Shown piece after piece: positions 25,057 to 32,828 of a stretch of DNA of 61,736 nt. This stretch comes from an uncultured Eubacteriales bacterium (GTDB lineage: Bacteria; Bacillota; Clostridia; Oscillospirales; Oscillospiraceae), in the NCBI GenBank assembly GCA_900543085.1, contig UQQF01000009.1:1-61736 (forward strand). Direction: 5' to 3'. Under the pieces are notes generated by a model. That model had not been told where the DNA came from. It was given only the letters and a program-made list of their open reading frames with translations, and did not search any database. The position numbers and the translations under genes are program-made. Every line of letters begins with the position of its first letter. Positions within the stretch are counted from its first letter, which is position 1.

Positions 25057-26389
25057 CGCGCCCTTTTGGTTTGACGGCAGGAACATAAACGAGGCTCTCT
25101 TTTGCGACGACTTCCTGAGCCGGCACAAGCTTGTCTACACGGACGGGGCGTTCTTCACGCCCGACGGGCGCGTCACAGATGAGCTGCCCTTGCGCGGCGA
25201 AATCTTTGAGGAGCTGCGCTGCTGCGCCGTGAGCAACATCCCGCGCAAGATAAGCAACATTCTCGAGCTGATGAAGCTCGCGGCGCGCGTGGAGGACTTG
25301 CCGCCGGAGCAAGACAGGATTCATGTGGCAAACGGGACGTTGTTTTTGGGCGGGACGTTCACCGAGGACAAGTCCAAAATTGTGCGCAGCCGCTTGCCGG
25401 TGGCTTACAACCCCAACGCTCCAAAGCCCGGACGTTGGCTGAGTTTTCTCAGCGAGCTGCTCTACCAGGAGGACATTCCCACCTTGCAGGAGTTCATCGG
25501 CTACTGCCTGATTCCCAGCAACAAGGGGCAGCGCATGATGGTCATTAAGGGCAGCGGCGGTGAGGGCAAAAGCCAGATAGGCGCGGTGCTCTCTGCCCTG
25601 TTCGGCTGCAACATGAAAGACGGCAGCATCGGCAAGATTTCCGAGAACCGCTTCGCCCGCGCCGACCTCGAGCACGTCCTCCTGTGCATCGACGACGATA
25701 TGCGCATGGAGGCCTTGAGGCAAACCAACTATGTCAAGTCCATCGTAACGGCTCAGGGCAAGATGGACTTGGAGCGCAAGGGCAAGCAGAGCTACCAGGG
25801 CTGGATGTACGCGCGGCTGCTGGCGTTCAGCAACGGCGACTTGCAGGCGCTCTTTGACCGCAGCGACGGTTTCTACCGGCGGCAGCTCGTGCTGACCACC
25901 AAAGAGAAAACTGCCGACCGTGTAGATGACCCTGACCTTGCCGAGAAGATGAAAGCGGAGATTGAGGGTATCTTCCTCTGGGCTTTTGAAGGCTTGCGGC
26001 GGCTGGCGGCGAACAATTTCAAGTTCACCGAGAGCGCACGGACGAGGGAAAACCGCGAGGCCGTCAAGCGCGACAACAACAATGTCTACGACTTCCTCGA
26101 GTCCGATGGCTATATCCGCTTGAAAGCGGACGCGGCCATCAGCTCAAAGGACTGCTACGAGATTTACCGGATGTGGTGCGAGGAAAACAACCTGACCGCC
26201 CTCAAGCCGCGCAGTTTCAGCGACGCGCTGGTGGCGGCGTCGGGCAAATACAACCTCGAGCACTGCAACACGGTGACGAACCCGGCAGGGCGGCGCGTGT
26301 GGGGCTTCATGGGAATTGAAGCCGTAGTGCGACCGCACATAAATGAGTTTTGCGGCGATTCGCTATGTACGTACGTACCAGGCGGCTGA
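25031..26389 (+). CDS. P4/D5-type SF3 helicase (phage/plasmid primase family)
   Basis: 452 aa. The N-terminal about 140 residues are the D5 N-terminal type domain. Walker A GSGGEGKS (about 172-179), Walker B-like LLCIDDDMR (about 214-222) and a sensor-type ARLLAFSNGD motif define a superfamily 3 helicase, and the C-terminal region (SSKDCYEIYRMWCEENN) is the winged-helix D5 tail that binds origin DNA. It overlaps the CHC2 gene and begins with an ATG preceded by GAGG. It is probably the replicative helicase of the excised element. The stop codon is in the loop of a 14-bp inverted repeat. Confidence 0.9.
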   Translation: MAKSKRSSDAPFWFDGRNINEALFCDDFLSRHKLVYTDGAFFTPDGRVTDELPLRGEIFEELRCCAVSNIPRKISNILELMKLAARVEDLPPEQDRIHVANGTLFLGGTFTEDKSKIVRSRLPVAYNPNAPKPGRWLSFLSELLYQEDIPTLQEFIGYCLIPSNKGQRMMVIKGSGGEGKSQIGAVLSALFGCNMKDGSIGKISENRFARADLEHVLLCIDDDMRMEALRQTNYVKSIVTAQGKMDLERKGKQSYQGWMYARLLAFSNGDLQALFDRSDGFYRRQLVLTTKEKTADRVDDPDLAEKMKAEIEGIFLWAFEGLRRLAANNFKFTESARTRENREAVKRDNNNVYDFLESDGYIRLKADAAISSKDCYEIYRMWCEENNLTALKPRSFSDALVAASGKYNLEHCNTVTNPAGRRVWGFMGIEAVVRPHINEFCGDSLCTYVPGG

Positions 26390-26408
26390 TTCACGGTACG
26401 TACGTACA
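26366..26408. repeat. GTAC-rich 14-bp inverted repeat
   Basis: TGTACGTACGTACC (26366-26379) and GGTACGTACGTACA (26395-26408), perfect complements around a 15-nt loop that includes the helicase stop codon. Each arm is itself a run of GTAC units. It may be an origin or replication-protein site, or a terminator without T-run. Confidence 0.75.
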
Positions 26409-26758
26409 CAGCGTTTGAGCGCAAAACTCATATATGCAGCTGCAATGTTTGCGGCTGCACATATGGCAGGCCAATAGAAAACGGTAATGGGTTTTCTATT
26501 GGCCTGCGCGGACACCGCAGTGGACGCGGGCTCCCAAAAAGTCCGTGGACTTTTTGGGAGAGGAGGCGCAGCGGAATGACTGAGTCCTGCCGCTTGCGGC
26601 GGGACGAGGGATATGGAGCTTGTGCCGACGACTACCTTCGGAGAACCCACGGCACTTTGCAGCCTTCAGGCTGAAAGTGTCATAGTGGGTTATTACACTT
26701 TCCGCAGAAAGTGCCTCCCCGCCCCGTGTCCTAATTCAACAGGAAGGAGCGAGATTCA
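26390..26758. other. Gene-free, hairpin-dense region before the relaxase: candidate oriT/origin
   Basis: 369 bp. Besides the GTAC repeat it holds CATAT...GCAGC/GCGGCTGC...ATATG (about 26429-26465), a perfect 16-bp inverted repeat CAGGCCAATAGAAAAC/GTTTTCTATTGGCCTG (26467-26506, 8-nt loop), a diverged copy of the dispersed repeat, and two CACTTT/AAAGTG hairpins near 26650-26715. MOBV relaxases normally nick a hairpin just upstream of their own gene, so the origin of transfer is most likely here. Confidence 0.6.
26531..26633 (-). repeat. Dispersed structured repeat, diverged copy 2 inside the element
   Basis: Reverse orientation. The order matches copy 4: a CCCAAAAAGTCC/GGACTTTTTGGG hairpin, then GAGAGGAGG, GCAGCGGAATGACTGAG, a CCTGCCGC/GCGGCGGG hairpin, then GGATATG and CGACGAC. 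Stem bases differ from the other copies but remain complementary. Confidence 0.65.
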
Positions 26759-28048
26759 ATGGCGAGAAACGACGGCGTTGACCGCACCATCGTCAGAAAC
26801 CACGACCTGAAAGCTCCCAGCGACGTGGCGAAGATACAGGAGCACAACGAGCGCGAGAAAACGCAATACTCGAATCAGGATATCGTCCCCGAGCGCACGG
26901 TGATGAATGTACACTTCAAGGCTCCGACCGCGAGCTATACGGATATGTTCGAGCAGCTTGAGCGTGAAAAAGTTATCTCCACCCGCGGCCTAAAACCCGA
27001 CGCCGTGAAATTCGGCGAGCTGGTCTTTGACGTGAACTCCGCGTACTTCTACAACCACGGCGGCTACGAGTTCGCCAAACAGTTTTACGCCGACGCCTAC
27101 AGAGCCGCTGTGGAGATTGTGGGCGGCGAGCAATTCATCCTCTCCGCTGTCATGCACGCCGACGAGCGAAACCGCGCGATGTCCGAAGCGCTGGGCGAGG
27201 ACGTGTACCACTACCACCTCCACGTCGTCTACATCCCTGTCGTGGAGAAACAGGTACTCTGGTCGAAGCGGTGTAAGGACAAGAGTCTCGTCGGAACCGT
27301 AAAAGAGACGCTCATGCAGGTCAGCCGCAGTAAGAAATGGGCGTCGAAGCCCGCGCTTGACGCCGAGGAAAATCCCATGCTGAACGCAAAGGGCAAGCAG
27401 ATTCTGAAGTCATCCTACAGTGTATTGCAGGATGACTTTTTTCATTTCATGCGCTCAGCCGGCTACGACGACATTGAGCGAGGCGAGCGCGGCAGCACTG
27501 AAGAGCACCTGACCGTGACGCAGTTCAAGGTCAAAGCCGAGCAGCAGCGGCTGGAGGCCGTGAGCGAACGGGTGACACAAGCTGAGCAGGCATTGGTGGA
27601 CGCGAGTGCCGCAGCCGAGAAGCAGGAGCAACGGCTGCACGCGCTGCAAAAGGAAACGAAAACTGCCAAAGTTGCCGCGCTCACGGCGCGCGAGATAAAG
27701 GCGATGGGCAAGCGCAACCCTCTTACCGGCAACGTCACGCTAACGCCGCAGGAGTGCACGGAGCTGAAAAAGCACGCCGTCAACGGACTCTCTGCCAGAG
27801 CGGAAATTGCAAAGCTGCGCGAGCAGCTCGCCGCCGCCGAACAAGCCGCCGCCGTCTGGAAGCGGCGCTTCGACACGTTGCACGAAAAATATGAAGCACT
27901 CAAGAAAAAATCTCAGCCCTACCTTGCCGCGCTCAAAACCGCGCCCGAAAAGGTCAGGGCTTTTATCTCAGACATACTCGCGCGGGCGCGCGGGGAGCAG
28001 GAACGCAAGCAGCCCCGCCACGAGCGCGGGCGGGACGCAGAACTTTAA
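26759..28048 (+). CDS. MOBV (Mob/Pre) family relaxase
   Basis: 429 aa, starting at an ATG with GGAAGGAG 9 nt upstream. The N-terminal Mob/Pre domain carries MHADERN (metal-ligand region) and the histidine triad YHYHLHVVYIPV (about 160-171), the hallmark of MOBV relaxases such as pMV158 MobM. The C-terminal half is coiled coil (about 245-310 and 350-395). It nicks the element's oriT and pilots the strand through another element's conjugation channel. There is no coupling protein or secretion gene, which makes this a mobilizable rather than self-conjugative element. Confidence 0.93.
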   Translation: MARNDGVDRTIVRNHDLKAPSDVAKIQEHNEREKTQYSNQDIVPERTVMNVHFKAPTASYTDMFEQLEREKVISTRGLKPDAVKFGELVFDVNSAYFYNHGGYEFAKQFYADAYRAAVEIVGGEQFILSAVMHADERNRAMSEALGEDVYHYHLHVVYIPVVEKQVLWSKRCKDKSLVGTVKETLMQVSRSKKWASKPALDAEENPMLNAKGKQILKSSYSVLQDDFFHFMRSAGYDDIERGERGSTEEHLTVTQFKVKAEQQRLEAVSERVTQAEQALVDASAAAEKQEQRLHALQKETKTAKVAALTAREIKAMGKRNPLTGNVTLTPQECTELKKHAVNGLSARAEIAKLREQLAAAEQAAAVWKRRFDTLHEKYEALKKKSQPYLAALKTAPEKVRAFISDILARARGEQERKQPRHERGRDAEL

Positions 28049-28067
28049 TCTTTAAGGAGTGTTGCCT

Positions 28068-28298
28068 ATGGTAAAAGAACCCGAGCAGTTTAACGACAGG
28101 TACGATATTCCTATATGGAGGAAGTACACGCTGAGCGTGCAGGAGGCCTCAAGGTACTTCCACATTGGAGATAAGAAACTGAGAAAGCTTATAGATGAAA
28201 ACCCGCAGGCAGACTTTGTTTTGTGGAACGGGACCAGGCCGCAGATAAAGCGGCGTGTCTTCGAGCGCTATGTCGATGAAAAGCTGTCTGCCATATAA
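28068..28298 (+). CDS. xis: Excisionase (Tn916 Xis-like)
   Basis: 76-aa MerR-like winged-helix protein, closely parallel to Tn916 Xis: DIPIWRKYTLSVQEASRYF, IGDKKLRKLIDENP, WNGTRPQIKRRVFERYVD. The ATG at 28068 has AAGGAGT 7 nt upstream, whereas an ATG 9 nt earlier has no spacing for it. It lies just before int, as in Tn916, and would bias the integrase toward excision by bending DNA at the arm sites. Confidence 0.95.
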   Translation: MVKEPEQFNDRYDIPIWRKYTLSVQEASRYFHIGDKKLRKLIDENPQADFVLWNGTRPQIKRRVFERYVDEKLSAI

Positions 28299-28318
28299 GA
28301 GCGGCACATAATTGTGGC

Positions 28319-28368
28319 AAAAGAGCCGGGCCTGTGATACAATATGCGTGTCATAGCCTGGCTCTTTT
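28319..28368 (+). terminator. Hairpin between xis and int
   Basis: AAAAGAGCCGGGC ... GCCTGGCTCTTTT, a 13-bp arm pair (one G-T) around a 24-nt loop that itself contains TACAAT. It probably separates xis from int expression, allowing int its own control. Confidence 0.6.
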
Positions 28369-28390
28369 CAATCATTAGAAAGGAGCAACA

Positions 28391-29626
28391 ATGTCTGAAA
28401 TAAGGCGAGATAAAAAAGGACGAAGATTATTGACCGGAGAGAGCCAGCGAAAAGATGGTAAGTATGAATATAAGTATCAGGACGCATTTGGCAAAAGGAA
28501 AACCGTTTACAGCTGGAGGCTGACCGAAGCCGACTCAGTACCCAAAGGCAAGCGCGGCGATATTCCGCTGAGGGAAAAAGAAAGGCAGATACAGCTGGAT
28601 TTAAGCCGCGGCATAGCCTGCGCCGGGGATTTGACCGTGCTGGAGCTTGTCGAAATGTATGTTGCCCAGAAGCGCGGTGTGCGCCACAACACCATAGCCA
28701 ACTATAACTTTGTGCTCAATATTATCAGGAAAGAGGAGTTTGGACTAAAGCGCATCGATAAGATAAAAATCTTTGACGCAAAGGCGTGGCTGATTAAGCT
28801 CCAGGCTGATGGGCGCGGCTACAGTACGATTCACTCCATACGCGGCGTTCTGAGGCCGGCATTTCAGATGGCTGTCGATAACGACCTGCTGAACAAAAAC
28901 CCATTCGAGTTTCAGCTGAGCACGGTAGTTGTGAACGACAGCGTAACCCGCGAGGCACTCACGCGCAAGCAGGAACGCGCCTTTTTGGAGTTCGTCAGAA
29001 ACGACAAGCACTTTAGCCGCTACTATGACGGCATCTATATTCTCTTCAAAACCGGGCTGCGCATTTCGGAGTTTGTGGGCTTGACGGCCGGTAACATTGA
29101 TTTTGAGAACAGCCGGATTGTCGTGGATCACCAGCTCCAGAGAACACGAAGCATGGAGTACGTGATAGAAGACCCCAAAACCGGCTGCGGCACCAGGATG
29201 GTTCCCATGACGCCCGAGGTAAAGGAGTGCTTCGCGCGCATACTTGCCAACAGGAAACCGCCAAAGGTGGAGCCGGTAGTGCAGGGTTACAGCGGCTTTC
29301 TCTTTCTTGACAAGAACGGGCGTCCGATGGTGGCTCTTCACTGGGAAAAATACTTCCAGCACATCTGCGCTAAGTACAACAGTATTTACAAGGCGCAGAT
29401 GCCCAAGGTTACGCCGCACGTCTGCCGTCACACGTTCTGCTCAAACATGGCGAAGTCAGGGATGAACCCCAAGACTCTGCAATACATTATGGGGCACTCG
29501 GAGATTGGCGTAACGCTCAATGTCTACACGCACATCGGCTTTGAGGACGCCATGGCAGAAATGCTGGAGCTGAACGGAGCACAGGCAAACTCACGAGGCC
29601 GGCGCGCCGAAAAACGCGTGTCGTAA
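28391..29626 (+). CDS. int: Tyrosine recombinase, Tn916-family integrase
   Basis: 411 aa and collinear with Tn916 Int: an N-terminal arm-binding domain (MSEIRRDKKGRRLLTGESQR), a SAM-like core-binding domain (about 85-185) and the catalytic domain with Arg in TGLRISEF, Lys in DPKTGCGTR, HVCRHTFC (HxxR), GHSEIG (His) and the nucleophile Tyr in LNVYTH. All six catalytic residues are present, so it should be active. It is the last gene before the right end, facing out toward attR. Its arm sites are probably the TTACGACAC pairs at both ends. Confidence 0.97.
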   Translation: MSEIRRDKKGRRLLTGESQRKDGKYEYKYQDAFGKRKTVYSWRLTEADSVPKGKRGDIPLREKERQIQLDLSRGIACAGDLTVLELVEMYVAQKRGVRHNTIANYNFVLNIIRKEEFGLKRIDKIKIFDAKAWLIKLQADGRGYSTIHSIRGVLRPAFQMAVDNDLLNKNPFEFQLSTVVVNDSVTREALTRKQERAFLEFVRNDKHFSRYYDGIYILFKTGLRISEFVGLTAGNIDFENSRIVVDHQLQRTRSMEYVIEDPKTGCGTRMVPMTPEVKECFARILANRKPPKVEPVVQGYSGFLFLDKNGRPMVALHWEKYFQHICAKYNSIYKAQMPKVTPHVCRHTFCSNMAKSGMNPKTLQYIMGHSEIGVTLNVYTHIGFEDAMAEMLELNGAQANSRGRRAEKRVS

Positions 29627-29635
29627 AAATTTCGG

Positions 29636-29657
29636 ATTTACGACACTTTTACGACAC
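29636..29657 (+). repeat. Right arm-type direct repeat pair
   Basis: The same 22 bp as at 15576-15597: two TTACGACAC units. It lies 9 nt after the int stop, and a GTCGTAAA inverted half-site overlaps the int stop. Likely integrase arm sites. Confidence 0.7.
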
Positions 29658-29796
29658 TCTCAGGCAAAGGTATGCGGAGTTATGCCGCGCTGTGCCGGGA
29701 GATGCAATTTTGAAATTGCAGGTAAACGTTCGCGTTTTGCGCGAATGCCGGCATATTTGAGCATAATTTGGTATAGTCAGGGGAATGAAGCACATG

Positions 29797-30258
29797 ATAA
29801 AAATCCTGTTTGTATGCCACGGCAATATATGCAGGAGTCCGATGGCGGAGTTTATGTTTAGGGACATGGTTGAAAAGGCCGGGCTTGCCGGGGAGTTTAA
29901 GATTGCGTCAGCGGCGACGTCGTACGAGGAGGTGGGCAACGGTGTATACCCGCCGGCGCGCAAAAAACTCGCCGAGCACGGCATCGGCTGCTCCGGGCAC
30001 GCGGCCCACCGCATGACGCGTGAGGAGTACGACGAGTACGACCTCATCATCTGCATGGACGCCGCCAACCTGCGCAACCTGCGCCGCATGACTGACGGCG
30101 ACAGCGAGGGCAAGATCTCCCTCGTACTCGACCACTGCGGCCGCGCCGGGCAGGAGGTGGCCGACCCGTGGTACACCGGCGACTTTGAGAGCACCTGGCA
30201 GGACTTGAGCCAGGGGCTGAGCGGCCTGCTGGAAGAACTCACCGGCAAAAAACTTTAA
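29797..30258 (+). CDS. Low-molecular-weight protein tyrosine phosphatase (5' end supplied by the element)
   Basis: About 153 aa from the second ATG (29797); an ATG at 29785 would add four residues. The P-loop is VCHGNICRS (C-x5-R), with the general acid in the DPWYTGDF motif, so the enzyme is complete. It removes phosphate from tyrosine, or arginine/arsenate in some relatives. The first ten codons and the promoter (TATAGT near 29772) come from the element's right end, while the native start is stranded at 15483. Codons for MIKILFVCHG differ at many third positions from the displaced MTKVLFVCHG, showing that the element brings its own mimic of the target gene. Confidence 0.93.
   Translation: MKILFVCHGNICRSPMAEFMFRDMVEKAGLAGEFKIASAATSYEEVGNGVYPPARKKLAEHGIGCSGHAAHRMTREEYDEYDLIICMDAANLRNLRRMTDGDSEGKISLVLDHCGRAGQEVADPWYTGDFESTWQDLSQGLSGLLEELTGKKL
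29815..29824 (+). other. Right attachment site core (attR)
   Basis: TGCCACGGCA, identical to the left core, within the codons for the phosphatase P-loop. Integration here keeps the gene in frame. Confidence 0.7.
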
Positions 30259-30294
30259 AAATGACCCGTCCACTGCTGTGTGGACGGGTCATTT
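30259..30294. terminator. Bidirectional terminator between phosphatase and DUF362 genes
   Basis: Perfect 14-bp stem AAATGACCCGTCCA/TGGACGGGTCATTT with an 8-nt loop, flanked by A and T runs, between two convergent genes. Confidence 0.85.
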
Positions 30295-30306
30295 GCACGT
30301 TTTAAG

Positions 30307-31443
30307 CTATTTCGCCAGCAATCTCGCCAGCAGCGGGCGGTGTACGGTGACCGCGCCCTTGGGGCAGAACTCCTGACAACAGAAACAGCGTATACACTTT
30401 TTGGCCTCTATCCTCGCCCTGCCCTCGACCACCTGAGCGGCCTTGGGCGGACAGACCTCGGCGCACTTGCCGCAGCCGATGCACTTGGCAGCATCCACTC
30501 TCGGCCGGGCGCTGAACGCGCGGCGCATGAACGCCCCGCCGAAGGGGATCTTGGTGCCGAACTCGGTGCTGCCGTTCACGGGCAACTTTTCAAAGTCCGG
30601 GATGGCAAAGCGCTCCACGTCGCCCGCTATGCCGAGATCGCGCCAGTCGGCCGGGCACAGCCCGCGCCTGACCGCCTCCGCGACGCTGGGCGCGTCCATC
30701 GCCTCCATGCCTATCAGGCAGGCGCAGACCAAGTCCGCGTTGAACGGCGTATCCGCCGCCAGCAGCGCGCCCATATGCCGGGGCTTACCCTGAGTCGGCC
30801 CGTTCCCCTCCATGCAGTCCACCGCGTCCACCAACGTGAGCCGCGGCGCGTTGAACAGCGCCAGATCCACCAGCATGGAGCAGAAATCCGCCGCATTCGG
30901 GTAGCGATAGTGCATTTCCGGCTTACGAGTGCCGGGTATCGTGCCGAAAAAGTTCTTGACTGCGGCGGTCATGCCGGCCATGCCGTGGGTCTTGAGCTTG
31001 GCGAAATCTATGATGGCGTCCGCGCTTTGCAGCCACGAGGTGTATGTGAAGGCGTGCAGGGTCTTCCCCTCCGCGAAGCTGACCTCGGCCTCACCGAAGT
31101 CGCCGTTCAGCTCGCCGCCTGCCGCCTCCACGGCCTCCATACCCGTGCCGTGATAGACCGAACGCACCCACGCGGCCGTCCACGGACCGCCGGGGCTGTC
31201 GCCGACGACGACGCGCGCTCCCCGCGCTCTCAGCTCCTCCGTCAGCGCGGCCAGCAGCGCCGGATGCGTCACGGCGGCGCTCTCCGGCTTCATGCGCGAG
31301 ACCAGGTTGGTCTTTATCGCGACGGTCATGCCCGGCTCCACCCAGTCCAGTCCTCCCAGCGGCTCCAGCGCGGCGGAGAGCGCGCGGCGCACGTTTTCGC
31401 TCGAGTAGTCCGGACACGGTACGATGCTGACGTTTACAGGCAT
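30307..31443 (-). CDS. DUF362 protein with C-terminal 2[4Fe-4S] ferredoxin domain
   Basis: 378 aa from an ATG with AAGGAG 8 nt upstream. Residues 1-about 290 are the DUF362 domain (VAIKTNLVS, GDSPGGPW, KLKTHGMAGMTAAVKNFFG, GALLAADTPFNADLV). Near the C-terminus CIGCGKCAEVCPP and CIRCFCCQEFCPKGA each bind a 4Fe-4S cluster. Such proteins are widespread in strict anaerobes and probably handle electron transfer, but no reaction is established. Single-gene unit with its own promoter, divergent from ilvE. Confidence 0.9.
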   Translation of the reverse strand: MPVNVSIVPCPDYSSENVRRALSAALEPLGGLDWVEPGMTVAIKTNLVSRMKPESAAVTHPALLAALTEELRARGARVVVGDSPGGPWTAAWVRSVYHGTGMEAVEAAGGELNGDFGEAEVSFAEGKTLHAFTYTSWLQSADAIIDFAKLKTHGMAGMTAAVKNFFGTIPGTRKPEMHYRYPNAADFCSMLVDLALFNAPRLTLVDAVDCMEGNGPTQGKPRHMGALLAADTPFNADLVCACLIGMEAMDAPSVAEAVRRGLCPADWRDLGIAGDVERFAIPDFEKLPVNGSTEFGTKIPFGGAFMRRAFSARPRVDAAKCIGCGKCAEVCPPKAAQVVEGRARIEAKKCIRCFCCQEFCPKGAVTVHRPLLARLLAK

Positions 31444-31486
31444 AGCATTGGCTCCTTTCGCTATTGGCGCAGGTGTACACTGCTTC

Positions 31487-31514
31487 ATTTTACGTATTTT
31501 ATGAATTTTGTCAA
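31487..31514 (-). promoter_or_regulatory. Promoter of the DUF362 gene
   Basis: Minus strand TTGACA (31509-31514) and TAAAAT (31487-31492) with a 16-bp spacer, 44 nt before the start codon. A plus-strand promoter for ilvE lies beside it: TTGTAA (31524-31529), 16 bp, TAACAT (31546-31551). Confidence 0.55.
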
Positions 31515-31616
31515 GATTCTCTCTTGTAATTTGCGCAGAATGTGGTAACATGGTCTTAGACACGCCGCCACGCGGAGAGAGAGCGGCAAATACTTTGAGG
31601 GAAGAAGGTAGAACCA

Positions 31617-32687
31617 ATGGACAAGATCGAAATCACCAGGACGACCGCCCCCAAGGAAAAGACGCCCAGCGACAAGCTGGGATTCGGAAAGATTTTCTCT
31701 GACCACATGTTCCTCATGAACTACGACGAGGGCGAGGGCTGGCACTCGCCGCGCATAGTCCCCTACGGCCCCATCGAGCTGATGCCCTGCGCCAACGTGC
31801 TGCACTATGCGCAGGAGATTTTTGAAGGTCTCAAAGCCTACCGCACCGAGAGCGGCACCGTGCAGCTCTTCCGCCCGACGGAAAACATCAAGCGCATGAA
31901 CAACTCGGCTCTGCGCATGTGCATCCCGCCCGTGCCCGAGGATATCTACCTCGAGGCGCTCAAGACCCTGGTGACCGTGGATGAGAGCTGGGTTCCGCAC
32001 GAGTACGGCACCAGCCTCTACCTGCGCCCGTTCATAATCGCGACGGACGCGCAGCTGGGCGTCCACGCCGGCCACCACTACCTGTTCTGCATCATCGCCT
32101 CGCCCTCCGGCAGCTACTACGCCGGCGGCATAGACCCGGTGCGGATAATGATCGAGAGCCGCGACGTGCGCGCGGTGCGCGGCGGCACCGGCTACGCCAA
32201 GTGCGGCGGCAACTACGCGGCCAGTATGCGCGCCGGCGAGGAGGCCGAGAAGAAGGGCTTTGCCCAGGTGCTCTGGCTCGACGGCGTGCACATGAAGTAC
32301 ATAGAAGAAGTCGGCGCCATGAACGTCATGTTCAAGATAAACGGCAAGGTCGTCACGCCCGACATCTCCGGCGGCACCGTCCTGCCCGGCATCACGCGCA
32401 AGAGCTGCATCGAGGTGCTCAAGGACTGGGGCTATGAGGTGGAGGAGCGCGAGATCTCCGTCGACGAGCTGGTGGAGGCCGCGGAGAGCGGCGCGCTGGA
32501 GGAAGCCTGGGGCGTCGGCACCGCCGCCGTCGTCTCGCCCATGGGCGTCCTGGCCTACAAGGACGTCGAGCACGTGATAAACGACAACAAGATCGGGTCT
32601 CTCACCCAGAGGCTGTATGACGAGCTGACCGGCATACAGTGGGGCAAGATACCCGACACGCGCGGCTGGATAGTAAAGGTCTGCTGA
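31617..32687 (+). CDS. ilvE: Branched-chain amino acid aminotransferase
   Basis: Fold-type IV PLP aminotransferase, 356 aa, of the longer (group II, eukaryote-like) class. GLKAYR with PTENIKRMNNSALRMCIP near the N-terminus, YLRPFIIATDAQLGV, the PLP lysine in GTGYAKCGGNYAAS (about 193-206), YIEEVGAMNVMF, and SGGTVLPGITRKS for phosphate binding. It makes or breaks down leucine, isoleucine and valine using glutamate/2-oxoglutarate. It stands alone here with no other ilv/leu gene, and I see no T-box in its 170-bp leader. Confidence 0.96.
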   Translation: MDKIEITRTTAPKEKTPSDKLGFGKIFSDHMFLMNYDEGEGWHSPRIVPYGPIELMPCANVLHYAQEIFEGLKAYRTESGTVQLFRPTENIKRMNNSALRMCIPPVPEDIYLEALKTLVTVDESWVPHEYGTSLYLRPFIIATDAQLGVHAGHHYLFCIIASPSGSYYAGGIDPVRIMIESRDVRAVRGGTGYAKCGGNYAASMRAGEEAEKKGFAQVLWLDGVHMKYIEEVGAMNVMFKINGKVVTPDISGGTVLPGITRKSCIEVLKDWGYEVEEREISVDELVEAAESGALEEAWGVGTAAVVSPMGVLAYKDVEHVINDNKIGSLTQRLYDELTGIQWGKIPDTRGWIVKVC

Positions 32688-32709
32688 CAGCAGCCGAAAA
32701 CGGATGCAG

Positions 32710-32734
32710 GCGTCCGGGGAACCTCCCCGGACGC
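32710..32734 (+). terminator. Terminator after ilvE
   Basis: GCGTCCGGGGA/TCCCCGGACGC stem with a tight loop, followed by TTCAAATATTTT. Weak T-run. Confidence 0.6.
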
Positions 32735-32828
32735 TTCAAATATTTTAACTTCATTTTAAGGAACAATAGACGGGGAGCCGCGTCTAACGCATATCTCATG
32801 GCTCACAGCCGGAAGGGAATTTAACTTT

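Larger units (their letters stand above)
15504..29824. mobile_element. Integrative mobilizable element with type I R-M cargo
   Basis: About 14.3 kb bounded by a shared 10-bp core TGCCACGGCA (15504-15513 and 29815-29824). From the right end inward it holds a Tn916-type integrase, excisionase, MOBV relaxase, SF3 helicase, CHC2 primase, an XRE regulator and sigma-like protein on the other strand, then hsdM-hsdS-membrane protein-hsdR. There are no type IV secretion genes, so it must borrow a conjugation apparatus. Exact ends are inferred from the phosphatase junctions; the crossover could be anywhere in or close to the core. Confidence 0.85.

Noticed and set aside
31444..31616. A T-box or leader attenuator upstream of ilvE
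   Set aside because: No T-box core sequence or terminator/antiterminator pair was seen in the short leader.
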